Shown here: positions 55,330-63,698 of the stretch, one piece after another
Numbering within the stretch: the first letter of the stretch is position 1
How the letters are laid out: the number at the start of each line of letters is the position of its first letter
Assembly (NCBI RefSeq): GCF_936927845.1
Contig: NZ_CAKZHV010000058.1
Location: 1-64,000 of the forward strand
Source of the DNA: an uncultured Sphingomonas sp.
Lineage (GTDB): Bacteria > Pseudomonadota > Alphaproteobacteria > Sphingomonadales > Sphingomonadaceae
DNA: 64,000 nucleotides
Reading direction: 5' to 3'
Notes under the pieces: generated by a model
Told to the model about the DNA's origin: nothing
Database searches by the model: none
What the model saw: only the letters and a program-made list of their open reading frames with translations
Position numbers and translations under genes: made by a program

Positions 55330-56376
55330 TCAGGTCGCGGCGGCGCTGGTCTTGATCGCGCCGTTGACGCCCGCGGGGAAGAACCCGCCCGAGGTCACCG
55401 CTGCCCGATTGAGGTACAGGATGTTGAGCACGCGGTCGCTCGTCCGGCTGTAGGCGAGCCCGTTGCTGTTGAGCGGCACGATGTTGGACACAGTCTCGCC
55501 CGCCGCGTTGGTCGTCGGCGTGATCCCCTGATCGTCGTCGGGCGCGTAGCCGAGCGTCAGATTCTCGGTCACCGTCCCGTCGAGCAGGTCGCGCGCATCC
55601 GAAATCTTCTGCGCCGCCTCGATCAACCCGAGCGACGGCGTCTCGATCCCCTTGCGGTACAAGGTCGCCCGGATCATCGCGGCGTGATACGCCTCCACCG
55701 CCAGGATGCCCTGCGCCGCTTCGCGCAGCGTCGAGGTGAGGAGCGCGGTGGTCGACTTGTAGGCGGTGACGCCGACGTCCTCGAACAGGAAGGAGGCGAG
55801 CAGGAAGTTCTCGTCGCTGGCGTACGGGTCAAAGGTCGCGGTCGAACCCACCAGCCCGGCGGCGCGCGCCGCGGCGGTGAAGGCACCCGCGGGGCTCAGG
55901 TCGATCGCGGGCTGCGCGACCGTGAGCGACCCGATGCTGGTCCGCAGGAAGGTGACATGGGCGAGTTCGTCCGCCGCGATCTCGCGCGCATATTGCGCGA
56001 CGACGGGATCGGTGAAGTTGACCGCGCGTCCGCCGGTCGCCGCACCCTGCGCACCCGCGGTGGTGATCCCACCCGCGAGTGTCGACGCGATCGCCGACCC
56101 GGTGGTCGCGAAAGCGTAGAAGTTCGCCTCGAGATATTCGAGGTTGAGCGCGAAGTTGAGATAATCGGACGTGCCGAATGCGGTTGTCGCGGTGGCGGTC
56201 GGCGACGGCGTGGGAGTCGGCGTCGCGGACTGCGCAGCGGCACGGCCCGCCGTCATCATCGCGCCGCCGAGTGCGGCCGCGCCCAGCGCTTGTCCAAAGA
56301 ACGCGCGCCGCTTCACGCGCCGCTTCACCCGTGCGTCGAGCGCCTCGATCAGTTCGCCTTCGCCCATCGCCTGCAT
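55330..56376 (-). CDS. Ferritin-like domain protein 2, Tat-type signal
   Basis: A 348-residue paralogue of the preceding protein and the upstream gene of the pair. The signal KRRAFFGQALGAAALGGAMM ends near AAAQS, with the twin-arginine pattern but no lipobox. A short Pro-Thr linker (TPTPTPSPTATATT) is followed by the ferritin-like core: E80/E83 (LNLEYLEANFY), ADELAHVTFLR, FEDVGVTAYKS and VEAYHAAMIR. The shared ending PAGVNGAIKTS/PAGVNGNLTTS shows common descent. The two genes are 64 bases apart and probably cotranscribed. Confidence 0.85.
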   Translation of the reverse strand: MQAMGEGELIEALDARVKRRVKRRAFFGQALGAAALGGAMMTAGRAAAQSATPTPTPSPTATATTAFGTSDYLNFALNLEYLEANFYAFATTGSAIASTLAGGITTAGAQGAATGGRAVNFTDPVVAQYAREIAADELAHVTFLRTSIGSLTVAQPAIDLSPAGAFTAAARAAGLVGSTATFDPYASDENFLLASFLFEDVGVTAYKSTTALLTSTLREAAQGILAVEAYHAAMIRATLYRKGIETPSLGLIEAAQKISDARDLLDGTVTENLTLGYAPDDDQGITPTTNAAGETVSNIVPLNSNGLAYSRTSDRVLNILYLNRAAVTSGGFFPAGVNGAIKTSAAAT

Positions 56377-56522
56377 CCTTCCACTCGACCCGACACGTCT
56401 CTGGCGCAGCGAAGCTTTCGCGCAGATGACTCGCGCGCAGCGATAGGCGCAGGCGGACGCGGGTGCAAACGCGGCGTGGACGGGCTGGGACGATTTGGCG
56501 CCGCTCGTGCGGCCCGGTCGCG

Positions 56523-56548
56523 CGACCGGCTCGGGGGGCGAGCCGGTC
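56523..56548 (-). terminator. Hairpin after the MipA gene
   Basis: GACCGGCTC (56524-56532) and GAGCCGGTC (56540-56548) form a 9-bp stem with a G-rich loop, 10 bases beyond the MipA stop. A second palindrome CCGGTCGCGCGACCGG (56514-56529) overlaps it. Without a T tract. Confidence 0.5.
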
Positions 56549-56557
56549 AGATCGCGA

Positions 56558-57493
56558 TCAGAAAGTGTAGCCGATGCCGACCGCGCCGAGCCATTGGTTG
56601 CGCGACCCCGCGATGCTGACGATCGGCGTGTCGCCGAAATCGTTCAACATCCGCTTGTAGGTACCGCCCGCGATTACCTTGAACCCGTGCAGCAGGTCGC
56701 CGGTCAGTGCGTAGGTGCCCGCGAATCCGACGACGTAGTTCTTCCACCCGCCGCGCGTGCGGAACGCGGGGAGGCCGCTCGCAGCGACATCCTGCGGCCG
56801 CACGTCGAAATAGGTGCGCCCGTACGCCCGCTCGACCTTCTCGGCCGAGGCGAAGATGCCGACCGCGGACTTGAGGTTGAGCGGGGTGTAATAGCTGACT
56901 GACGGCTGGAGCACGCCGCTGTCGTGAATACCAGTCACGTCGTAGCGGTAGCTGACCGCGACCGCGAGCTTGTCGTAATCGCTGGTGATGATGCCGGTCT
57001 TGCCGATGCCAAGGTATCCGCCGAGCTCAAGCGCGGTCGACGTGGTCGGCAGTGCCTTTACGCGGGGATCGTCGATGCCCTTGCGGCTGGTGCGATTGAA
57101 GTTGACAAGGCCGACCGGCCCGGCCTGGAAATCCCAGCGCGAGGTCGGCGCGTCGGCGATCAGGTCAACCGAGGCACGGTTGCCGAGCACCTGGAACGAG
57201 ATGCCGCCGATCGTGCCGATCGCGGCCGGGCCGGGGGTCAGCGAATAATCGTTCGAGCCTTCGTAATCGGGCAGCAACGCCCCCGCGACCGCGACCGTTA
57301 CGGTGTCACCGGTGACGAGCGGCGTCGGCGGGCCGTTCGGATCGACCGGATTGGTCTGCGCGAGCGCAGGTACGGCGGCGAGCGACGAGGCTGCGGCGAT
57401 CGTCAACGCGATGCGGCGGACCGGGTTGGCGGACGAAGGACGGGCGGCAGGACGGGCAGCGAACACGATATTTCCCCTTTGATCTGTCCGCAT
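56558..57493 (-). CDS. MipA/OmpV family outer-membrane protein
   Basis: 311 residues with a long N-terminal signal peptide (hydrophobic part RIALTIAAASSLAAVPALAQ). The family features are LLPDYEGSNDYSLTPGPAAI and a barrel ending in LGAVGIGYTF, with the terminal Phe typical of outer-membrane proteins. MipA in E. coli scaffolds murein enzymes; OmpV-like members are porins. The start at 57493 is chosen for signal-peptide length. Confidence 0.88.
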   Translation of the reverse strand: MRTDQRGNIVFAARPAARPSSANPVRRIALTIAAASSLAAVPALAQTNPVDPNGPPTPLVTGDTVTVAVAGALLPDYEGSNDYSLTPGPAAIGTIGGISFQVLGNRASVDLIADAPTSRWDFQAGPVGLVNFNRTSRKGIDDPRVKALPTTSTALELGGYLGIGKTGIITSDYDKLAVAVSYRYDVTGIHDSGVLQPSVSYYTPLNLKSAVGIFASAEKVERAYGRTYFDVRPQDVAASGLPAFRTRGGWKNYVVGFAGTYALTGDLLHGFKVIAGGTYKRMLNDFGDTPIVSIAGSRNQWLGAVGIGYTF

Positions 57494-57531
57494 GAACGAG
57501 CGTTTACGGCTTTGTGTCCGCTGCGCCTGCA

Positions 57532-57996
57532 CTACAGCATGTAGCGCATGCCGATCTGTTGCCGTTGTGCATCACCCGCGACCGCGAAGCGCGCGGCGGA
57601 AAAGCGCGGCGCGCCGAACCGGATCGGGGGGTTGCGTGAGAAGCCGAAGCCTTCGCGCGGAATGCCCGCGAACGTGTCGAGCCTGGCATTGCCGTTCTCG
57701 TCGTGGATCACCGCTACGGCGTAATTGCCGTACGGCAGCCCGGTGAAGCGCAGCGCGTGCGTGGTGGCGGACACGTTGCGCGTCACCGCGTCCTTGTCGT
57801 CCACGCAGGAGGGGAAATTCTCCGGATCGGCGGTCAGGCAGACGCGCAGCAGCCCCTTGGCCGAGCGGACGTGATCGATCCCGACGTCAAGCGACGCGAC
57901 CGGCGCTGCCCCCATCAGCAACAGCGTGGCCCCCGCCAGCGCCGCGATGCGCGCGCGCGCTTGCTTTCGCGTGCGCGCGGGTGAAATCCCCGACAC
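57532..57996 (-). CDS. DUF2141 family exported protein
   Basis: About 154 residues. A basic N-end and hydrophobic helix (ARIAALAGATLLLMGAAPVA) form a signal peptide, followed by the DUF2141 domain (LRVCLTADPENFPSC, GLPYGNYAVAVIHDENGNAR, GIPREGFGFSRNP). Its function is unknown. I take the GTG at 57996; the longest frame begins at 58056. Either way its 5' end lies inside the coding sequence of the upstream hydroxylase (out of frame), so translation is coupled. Confidence 0.78.
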   Translation of the reverse strand: MSGISPARTRKQARARIAALAGATLLLMGAAPVASLDVGIDHVRSAKGLLRVCLTADPENFPSCVDDKDAVTRNVSATTHALRFTGLPYGNYAVAVIHDENGNARLDTFAGIPREGFGFSRNPPIRFGAPRFSAARFAVAGDAQRQQIGMRYML

Positions 57997-58708
57997 CGTC
58001 GTCGGTGCCGCACACCCGGTCCCAGAACCGGAAATAAAGCCCATAATTGCACCCATAACGCTCGTGGTGACGCTGATGATGGCTGGCCGTGATCAGCCAG
58101 CGCCCCACTACCCCCCGCCACATGAACCGGGGGAATATCTCCCACCCCATATGGTTGGTCACACCCATAACGGTCATGATCGTCAGCACCAAGCCGAGGG
58201 CTGCGACGTGGATCGGAATCAACAGCACCAGTAGCGGAATTACCACAGCGCCGGTCAACGCCTCGATCGGGTGAAACGCCATCGCCGCCCAGGCGGTCGG
58301 CGGGCGGCTGGCATGGTGGACCGCGTGCGCGAGCTTGAACGGCTCGGGCCGGTGCATCCAGCGGTGCGTCCAGTAGAACCAGGTGTCGTGCAGGAACAGG
58401 TAGGCGAGCACCGACACGGGCAGATACCACAAGGGCAAATCGTGCACGTCGCGGTAGACGCGGGTCCAGCCGTGCCGCTCCCACCCCCAGGCGAGCACGC
58501 CTGCGGGAACACCATAGATCGCGGCGGAGACGAGGCTCCACCAGATCTCGCGCCTGATCTGCGGGTCGAGCCCGGTGTAGAGCCCGGGGTGTTTGAGCCT
58601 GGTCGCCAGCGCGAACCCTGCCGAGGTGACGAGATAGCGCACGCCGACGATCACCGTCATCGCGACGGCGGAGAGCGTGACGGCAACGATGATCGACAGC
58701 GCGGACAT
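57887..58708 (-). CDS. Sterol desaturase / fatty acid hydroxylase family protein
   Basis: A 273-residue inner-membrane di-iron enzyme. The histidine clusters are HDTWFYWTHRWMH, HAVHHASRPP and ASHHQRHHERYGCNYG, eight or more His in the order of this family. About four TM segments. Members hydroxylate or desaturate fatty acids, carotenoids or sterols; the substrate here is unknown. Start 58708 (MSALSIIVAVT). It shares its 3' end with the DUF2141 gene in another frame. Confidence 0.88.
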   Translation of the reverse strand: MSALSIIVAVTLSAVAMTVIVGVRYLVTSAGFALATRLKHPGLYTGLDPQIRREIWWSLVSAAIYGVPAGVLAWGWERHGWTRVYRDVHDLPLWYLPVSVLAYLFLHDTWFYWTHRWMHRPEPFKLAHAVHHASRPPTAWAAMAFHPIEALTGAVVIPLLVLLIPIHVAALGLVLTIMTVMGVTNHMGWEIFPRFMWRGVVGRWLITASHHQRHHERYGCNYGLYFRFWDRVCGTDDGVGDFTRAHAKASARAHRGAGGGHAVADGGSAGRVA

Positions 58709-58781
58709 GGCAAGGCGTGTAGCCGATCGCGGATCGTCCGCCCATCCCGCTCGTTCACCACATGAATACAAGGAGATGGCG

Positions 58782-59072
58782 ATGACCGACCCGAACTCAG
58801 CCCGCGAGAACATCGGCAGCGATGCCCGCGACGACGCGACCGCGGCCAACGTGCTGCGCGACACCGGCGGCATCGCAGGCAGCGACGCCGGTGGAGGCGG
58901 TGGCATGGGCGGGCAGGATGCCGCCGATGCAGCGGCCGCCTCGTCAGCCACGAGCGCGCGTGGCGCCAACGCGGCCAATCCGATCGATACCGGGCTCGAC
59001 ACCGGCGCCGCCGATGCCGCCACCGAGGCGCGTGCGCGGGCGGTACAGGAAAGCGAGTCCACCGCGCGGTAA
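58782..59072 (+). CDS. Low-complexity Ala/Asp/Gly-rich small protein
   Basis: A 96-residue protein starting MTDPNSARENIGSDARDDAT. AAGGAG (58770-58775) lies six bases before the ATG at 58782, which decides against the in-frame ATG at 58776. The composition is Ala, Gly, Asp, Thr and Ser with GGGGGMGGQD in the middle, so the protein is disordered. There is no signal peptide and I recognise no family. It is probably a stress-type small hydrophilic protein, but that is only a guess. Confidence 0.6.
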   Translation: MTDPNSARENIGSDARDDATAANVLRDTGGIAGSDAGGGGGMGGQDAADAAAASSATSARGANAANPIDTGLDTGAADAATEARARAVQESESTAR

Positions 59073-59099
59073 CGCGCGCGTTGCATTGTTACCTGCCCT

Positions 59100-59165
59100 C
59101 TCGTCGCTCCGAACCTTATCCGGGATCGCGCAAGACCAGCGTGATCGCGGATCAAGCCCAGGATG
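59100..59165. repeat. Decayed REP-like element
   Basis: Contains CTTATCCGGGATCGCG and CGCGGATCAAGCCCAGGATG, related to the 24916-24997 element but with several mismatches. It lies between convergent genes. Confidence 0.45.
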
Positions 59166-59212
59166 ACGAGCAGATGCAGCCGAGTCGCAACATAGCCGCG
59201 ATAGCAGCACAA

Positions 59213-59247
59213 CGAAAAAGGCGCCGGTGGATCGCTCCACCGACGCC
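59213..59247 (-). terminator. Rho-independent terminator after rplT
   Basis: A 12-bp stem (59236-59247 with 59220-59231, one G-U) with a four-base loop, followed by five T residues on the minus strand, 26 bases beyond the rplT stop. Confidence 0.88.
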
Positions 59248-59273
59248 CTTGATCGTTCAGCGAGAACGCCCGT

Positions 59274-59648
59274 TCAGGCGGCCTGCTGCTGCTCCGGCAG
59301 TGCGGCCTTCGCTTGCGCGATGATCGCGGAGAAAGCCTCGCCCTCGTGCATCGCGATATCGGCCAGGACCTTGCGGTCCAGTTCGATCCCGGCGAGCTTC
59401 AGCCCGTGCATGAACTGGCTGTAGCTCAGCCCCTCGGCGCGGACGCCGGCGTTGATGCGCTGGATCCACAGGCCGCGGAAGGTGCGCTTCTTCACCTTGC
59501 GGTCGCGATACGCGTACTGGCCGGCCTTTTCGACCGCCTGCCGCGCGACGCGGATCGTGTTCTTGCGACGGCCGCGGTAACCCTTGGCCTGTTCCAGAAT
59601 GTTCTTGTGCTTGGCGCGAGTGGTTACGCCCCGCTTGACGCGTGCCAT
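59274..59648 (-). CDS. rplT: 50S ribosomal protein L20
   Basis: 124 residues, starting MARVKRGVTTRAKHKNILEQ. This basic protein binds 23S rRNA early in 50S assembly. It follows rpmI by 17 bases. No pheS or pheT gene follows; a terminator comes next. Confidence 0.96.
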   Translation of the reverse strand: MARVKRGVTTRAKHKNILEQAKGYRGRRKNTIRVARQAVEKAGQYAYRDRKVKKRTFRGLWIQRINAGVRAEGLSYSQFMHGLKLAGIELDRKVLADIAMHEGEAFSAIIAQAKAALPEQQQAA

Positions 59649-59665
59649 ATGCTAGTCCTTCTCGC

Positions 59666-59869
59666 TCAGTTCAGGCCGTAGGGAGCCCAGGCCTTCACGG
59701 TCGCCGTGTCGGCCTTCGACAGCACGGTGGTGCCGCGGTTCTGACGGATGTACTTGGCGTTGTGGCTGATCAGGCGGTGACGCTTGCCAGCGACGCCGTG
59801 CTTGATCTTGCCGGTCGCGGTGAGCTTGAAGCGCTTCTTCACGCCGCTCTTGGTCTTGAGCTTGGGCAT
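59666..59869 (-). CDS. rpmI: 50S ribosomal protein L35
   Basis: 67 residues: MPKLKTKSGVKKRFKLTATG, KIKHGVAGKRHRLISHNAKY, ending VKAWAPYGLN. It is the first gene of the rpmI-rplT pair. infC, often upstream, is not present in the next 4 kb on this strand. Confidence 0.96.
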   Translation of the reverse strand: MPKLKTKSGVKKRFKLTATGKIKHGVAGKRHRLISHNAKYIRQNRGTTVLSKADTATVKAWAPYGLN

Positions 59870-60051
59870 TTTGGTCCTTTCGGTTGGAACGTGACCAGAC
59901 AGCCGCGGCAGCCCCAGTTGGCCGGGCGGTCCATAGCGTCACGCTCTCGTGAAGCCGCGCCCCTTAGCCGGGCCGTCGGCGGAATGCAACGCCGTCGCGC
60001 ACGCGGTTCGCCATGCAACCAAGCACTTGGGCAAGCGGTTGCGCTTCCGTT

Positions 60052-62156
60052 ATGACGCAGGCGGCACCCGCAGGTGAGGAAAAGCCGATCGGTGACGCAC
60101 CGGTTGAGGGGCTGCACGCGCAGCCGCGCCGCCACCGCCATGTGGTACGTCGCGTGCTGATCGGCATGGTCGTCGCGGTGTTCGCGGTGTGGCTGGTGCT
60201 GTTCATCACCAAGGGGCGCTTCCTCAAGCACCCGTTCGAGCGGATCGTCGGCGGCTTGGTCCACCGCCAGGTGAGCGTCGGCGGCGACTTCCAGCTCTAT
60301 TTCGCGCCCTTCCAGATCAAGTTCTACGCCGAGCGGCTGCGCGTCTCCAATCCCGACTGGGCGACCAAGCCCGACCTGTTCGCGGCCGACCGGATCGACA
60401 CGCGCATCGCGCCCTTGTCGCTGCTGTTCGGGCGGCGGCGGCTCTACTGGCTCGACCTGACGAACGGCGCGCTCGACCTCGAATGGAATGCCGCGCACGA
60501 CCGCAACACCTGGACGTTCAGCGAGAAAAAGGGCGGCAAGCCGTTCGAGCTGCCGCGGATCGATCGCGCAACGATTGCGGGCACGGTGGTGCGCTATCGC
60601 GATCCGCGGATGCGCTTGCTCGCCGACCTCGACGTCGACACGATCCGATCGGTCGAGGCGCGGATCGGGCAGGCGGTCGGCGTACGCGGCGGTGGCACGA
60701 TCCAGTCGACGCCGTTCACGGTCGCCGCGCGGCTGCTGTCGCCCGATGCCACGGTCAACCGCGGCCGAAACGAGCTGATCGCGACGATGCGCGCGGCGGA
60801 CAACACGCTTGACCTGTCGGGCACCCTGCCCAGCCTCGCCGATATCGAGGGCGTACCGCTGGCGGTGCGCGCGCGCGGACGCGATCTGTCGACGTTGCTG
60901 GGCATCATCGACGTCGCCATCCCGCACACCCGCACCTATCGCCTGCGCGCCGGACTGGTGAAATCGGGCGATGAATATCGCTTCACGCGGATCACGGGCG
61001 TCGCGGGGCTACCGACCTCGCCGGGCGACTGACGATCACCAATGGCGCGCGGCTTCACCTCGATTCGCAACTCGCGACGCGCAGTCTCGACATCGTCGAT
61101 GCCGCTCCCTTTATCGGGTTCAACCCCGATACGGTGGCGGACAAGGGCGTCACCGCCGCCGCCGCCGAAACGGGGGCGGCGCCCGCCCGCCTGCTGCCCG
61201 ACGCGGCGCTGCCGATCGAAACGATGCGGCGCTTCGACGCCGATCTGATCTGGACGATTGCAGCGGTGAAGTCGCGCCGCGTGCCGATCAGCGACGTCGA
61301 CCTGAGGCTCGACCTGACGAACGGCAAGCTGACACTGTCGCCGCTGACCTTCGCGATGGCGCGCGGCAACGTCGCCGCCGACTCGGTGTTCGACACGCGG
61401 GCGCGACCCAGCGACGTACGCTACGACATCCGCCTCGCACCCACCCCGCTCGGTCGCCTGCTCGCCGGCTGGGGCGTGGCGGAAGCCGGAACCAGCGGCA
61501 CGGTGCGTGGGCGCATCCAGCTCGCCGGGCGCGGCGACACCATCCACGACTCGCTCAGCACCGCGCGCGGGCGGATCGCGTTCGTGCTGCCGGCGGGTAC
61601 GCTGTGGACGCGCAACGCGGAGCTTGCCGAGCTCGACATCGGCACCTTCTTGCAGAAGATGTTTTCGGGCGCGTTGAAGGAGCCGGTGAAGATCAATTGC
61701 GGGCTGATCGGCTTCACGGTGCGCGGCGGTGTCGCGGCGGCCGATCCGATCCTGATCGACACCAGCAAGAACGTCGTGCTCGGCCGTGGTGGGTTCAGCT
61801 TCCGCACCGAGGCGGTCGACCTCGCGTTCCGCGCCGATTCGAAGAAGTTCAGCCTGTTCTCGGGCCAGTCGCCGGTCGGCATCCGCGGTACCTTTGCCAC
61901 ACCCGGATTGCAGGTGATCACGCCGCAACTGGTCACGCGCGCGGGCGCCGGACTCGGCCTCGCCGTGCTGGCGACGCCGGTTGCCGGGCTGCTCGCCTTC
62001 ATTGATCCGGGCGATGCCAAGGCAGCGGCGTGCGGCCCGGTGCTAGCGGGCAAGACCGCGGCGGCACAGCGCACCACCAAGGGCGAACCGCGCGACGATG
62101 TCGGCGACGGACAGGCGGCGCCGAAGAAGCGCAAGAAGTTCCTCGGCATCTTCTGA
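60052..62156 (+). pseudogene. AsmA-like family gene with a single -1 frameshift
   Basis: One long AsmA-type protein (about 700 residues) is split over two frames. The first part (60052-61032) starts MTQAAPAGEEKPIGDAPVEG, has a TM helix (VLIGMVVAVFAVWLVLFI) and the AsmA N-terminal domain, and reaches ITGVAG, then stops at TGA. In the frame one base earlier the text continues TDLAGRLTITNGARLHLDSQ and runs to 62156. The break lies at GGGG (61005-61008); one added G restores the protein. Total length 2105 bases is 3n+2, which fits a one-base loss. AsmA proteins are inner-membrane-anchored bridges for phospholipid or LPS traffic. The shift may be a real mutation or a sequencing error. Confidence 0.8.
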
Positions 62157-62181
62157 CCGACCTCACAGTGAAGGAGCGGGT

Positions 62182-62754
62182 ATGAAACAGATGATCGTGC
62201 TCGGGGTGATCGGGATAGCAGCCGCGTGCAGCCCGGCGGCGGACGGGCCCGCGAACGATAGGCCGCAGATCGCGGCCAGTCAGACCGGCGCCGGAACAGA
62301 CACGCCCGTCCCCGCCCCACCCGCTCCCGCGCCCGCAAACACGCCTACCCCTGCGCCGACGCTTGCCGGGAGTGCTGTGCTGAACACGGATCAGACAAGG
62401 CCGCCGCAGCCAGCAGCCGCGGCGACACTAGTTGCGCAGAGCGACAACAGTGCCGATCCCGCGCGGTCGGCGACGCGTGATTGTTACCTGAGGGTCGACG
62501 GTCGTGTGCTGGTATCGGGTCGTTGTCGCGTGTTCCCGATGGGTCGCGACCAGTACACGCTCAACACCTGGGACGGCGGCAAGCCCGCGCAACCGCACTT
62601 CGCGGTCGTGACCAAGAACAGCGATACCGACACGACCGCGACCGCGACGTGGAACGCCGATCCGGCCGACGACCGCGCGATGGACCCGCTCGGCACCGTC
62701 GCGCGTGACGGCGACTGCTGGGTGAACAAGCGCGCGCGCATCTGCGTGCGCTGA
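62182..62754 (+). CDS. Hypothetical lipoprotein with Pro/Ala-rich linker
   Basis: A 190-residue protein with a short signal and lipobox (MIVLGVIGIAAACSP, Cys16). A disordered Pro/Ala/Thr stretch (residues 45-90) leads to a C-terminal domain with four cysteines (RDCYLRV, SGRCRVF, GDCWVNK, ARICVR) that may form disulfides. I recognise no family. AAGGAG precedes the ATG at 62182. Confidence 0.7.
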   Translation: MKQMIVLGVIGIAAACSPAADGPANDRPQIAASQTGAGTDTPVPAPPAPAPANTPTPAPTLAGSAVLNTDQTRPPQPAAAATLVAQSDNSADPARSATRDCYLRVDGRVLVSGRCRVFPMGRDQYTLNTWDGGKPAQPHFAVVTKNSDTDTTATATWNADPADDRAMDPLGTVARDGDCWVNKRARICVR

Positions 62755-62774
62755 GCATCACGCGCCCGACAGCG

Positions 62775-63656
62775 TCAGACGCCCAGATCATGCTCGATCA
62801 CGTGGTCGGCGATCGCCCCCGCGGTCGTCCACCAGATACGCGGGTCATCCATGGCGCGCAGCCGCTCGAGCATGCGCGCGAGCGGCGGCACGCGATGCGC
62901 CTGCCCCATCAGGTACGGGTGGAGTGCGATGCCGAGCACCAGCGGCCGGCGATCGCATTCTGTCAGCAATTGCGTCACCGCGTCCTCGATCATCTGCGCG
63001 AACGCCATCGCCTCGCCATTGCGCGCGACGATCGCGGGTATGTCGTTGATCTCCTGCGAATAAGGGACCGACAGGATGCGCCCGCTCTCGGTCGTCAGCC
63101 ACGTCGGCTGGTCGTCGTGCGCCCAGTCGAGCACGTAGCCGTAACCCGCCTGATGCAGCAGATCGGGGGTGTCGTGGCTTTCCGAAATCCACGGACCCAG
63201 CCAGCCGGTCGGCCGCTTTCCCAGCCCTGCCAACGCATCGGTGGTGCGCGCGATCAGCGCGAACTCGTCCTCGCGCGACAATTGCCCCTGCGCGGCGGCG
63301 TTGCTTTCCCCGTGCGCCGCGATCTCATACCCGCGCTCGACGCAAGCTTCGGCAAGGCCGGGGCAGGTCTCGATCACATCGGCATTGACCAGCGCGGTGG
63401 CAGGCAGCGCCAGCCGGTCGAACAGGTCGAACAATCGCCACGCCCCGACGCGATTGCCATAATCGCGCCAGGCGTAATTCATCACGTCGGGCTGGTTCTT
63501 TGCCGGCGCGAGCTCCGCGCCCATGCCGCCGCCAAAGTCGAACACCTCGTAATTGATGCCGAACCAGATCGCGAGCCGCTTGCCGCCGGGCCAGTCATAG
63601 TCGGGGCGGTCGGTAATCGCGCGGTAGCGGTAGCGAGGCGAGGTCGGGACGGTCAT
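62775..63656 (-). CDS. Polysaccharide deacetylase family protein (PuuE/allantoinase-like)
   Basis: A 293-residue NodB-type carbohydrate esterase 4 fold. Conserved parts are LAIWFGINYEVFDFG, YEIAAHGESNAAAQGQLSRE and LVLGIALHPYLMGQAHRVPP. The His placement resembles PuuE-type allantoinases and related N-deacylases rather than exported chitin deacetylases, and there is no signal peptide. The substrate is not certain. Start 63656 (MTVPTSPRYR). Confidence 0.82.
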   Translation of the reverse strand: MTVPTSPRYRYRAITDRPDYDWPGGKRLAIWFGINYEVFDFGGGMGAELAPAKNQPDVMNYAWRDYGNRVGAWRLFDLFDRLALPATALVNADVIETCPGLAEACVERGYEIAAHGESNAAAQGQLSREDEFALIARTTDALAGLGKRPTGWLGPWISESHDTPDLLHQAGYGYVLDWAHDDQPTWLTTESGRILSVPYSQEINDIPAIVARNGEAMAFAQMIEDAVTQLLTECDRRPLVLGIALHPYLMGQAHRVPPLARMLERLRAMDDPRIWWTTAGAIADHVIEHDLGV

Positions 63657-63698
63657 GCGCGACACAACGCGGCGCACGCGCGAACGCCTCACCCCACG

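Noticed and set aside
55051..56619. Open frame of 522 codons on the plus strand
   Set aside because: Antisense to the two ferritin-like genes, whose signal peptides and metal motifs are clear.
58709..59212. N-terminal extension of the fatty-acid hydroxylase frame
   Set aside because: The frame is open to 59212 but the extra 168 residues are antisense to a small gene with its own AAGGAG site and do not resemble the family; ATG at 58708 fits.
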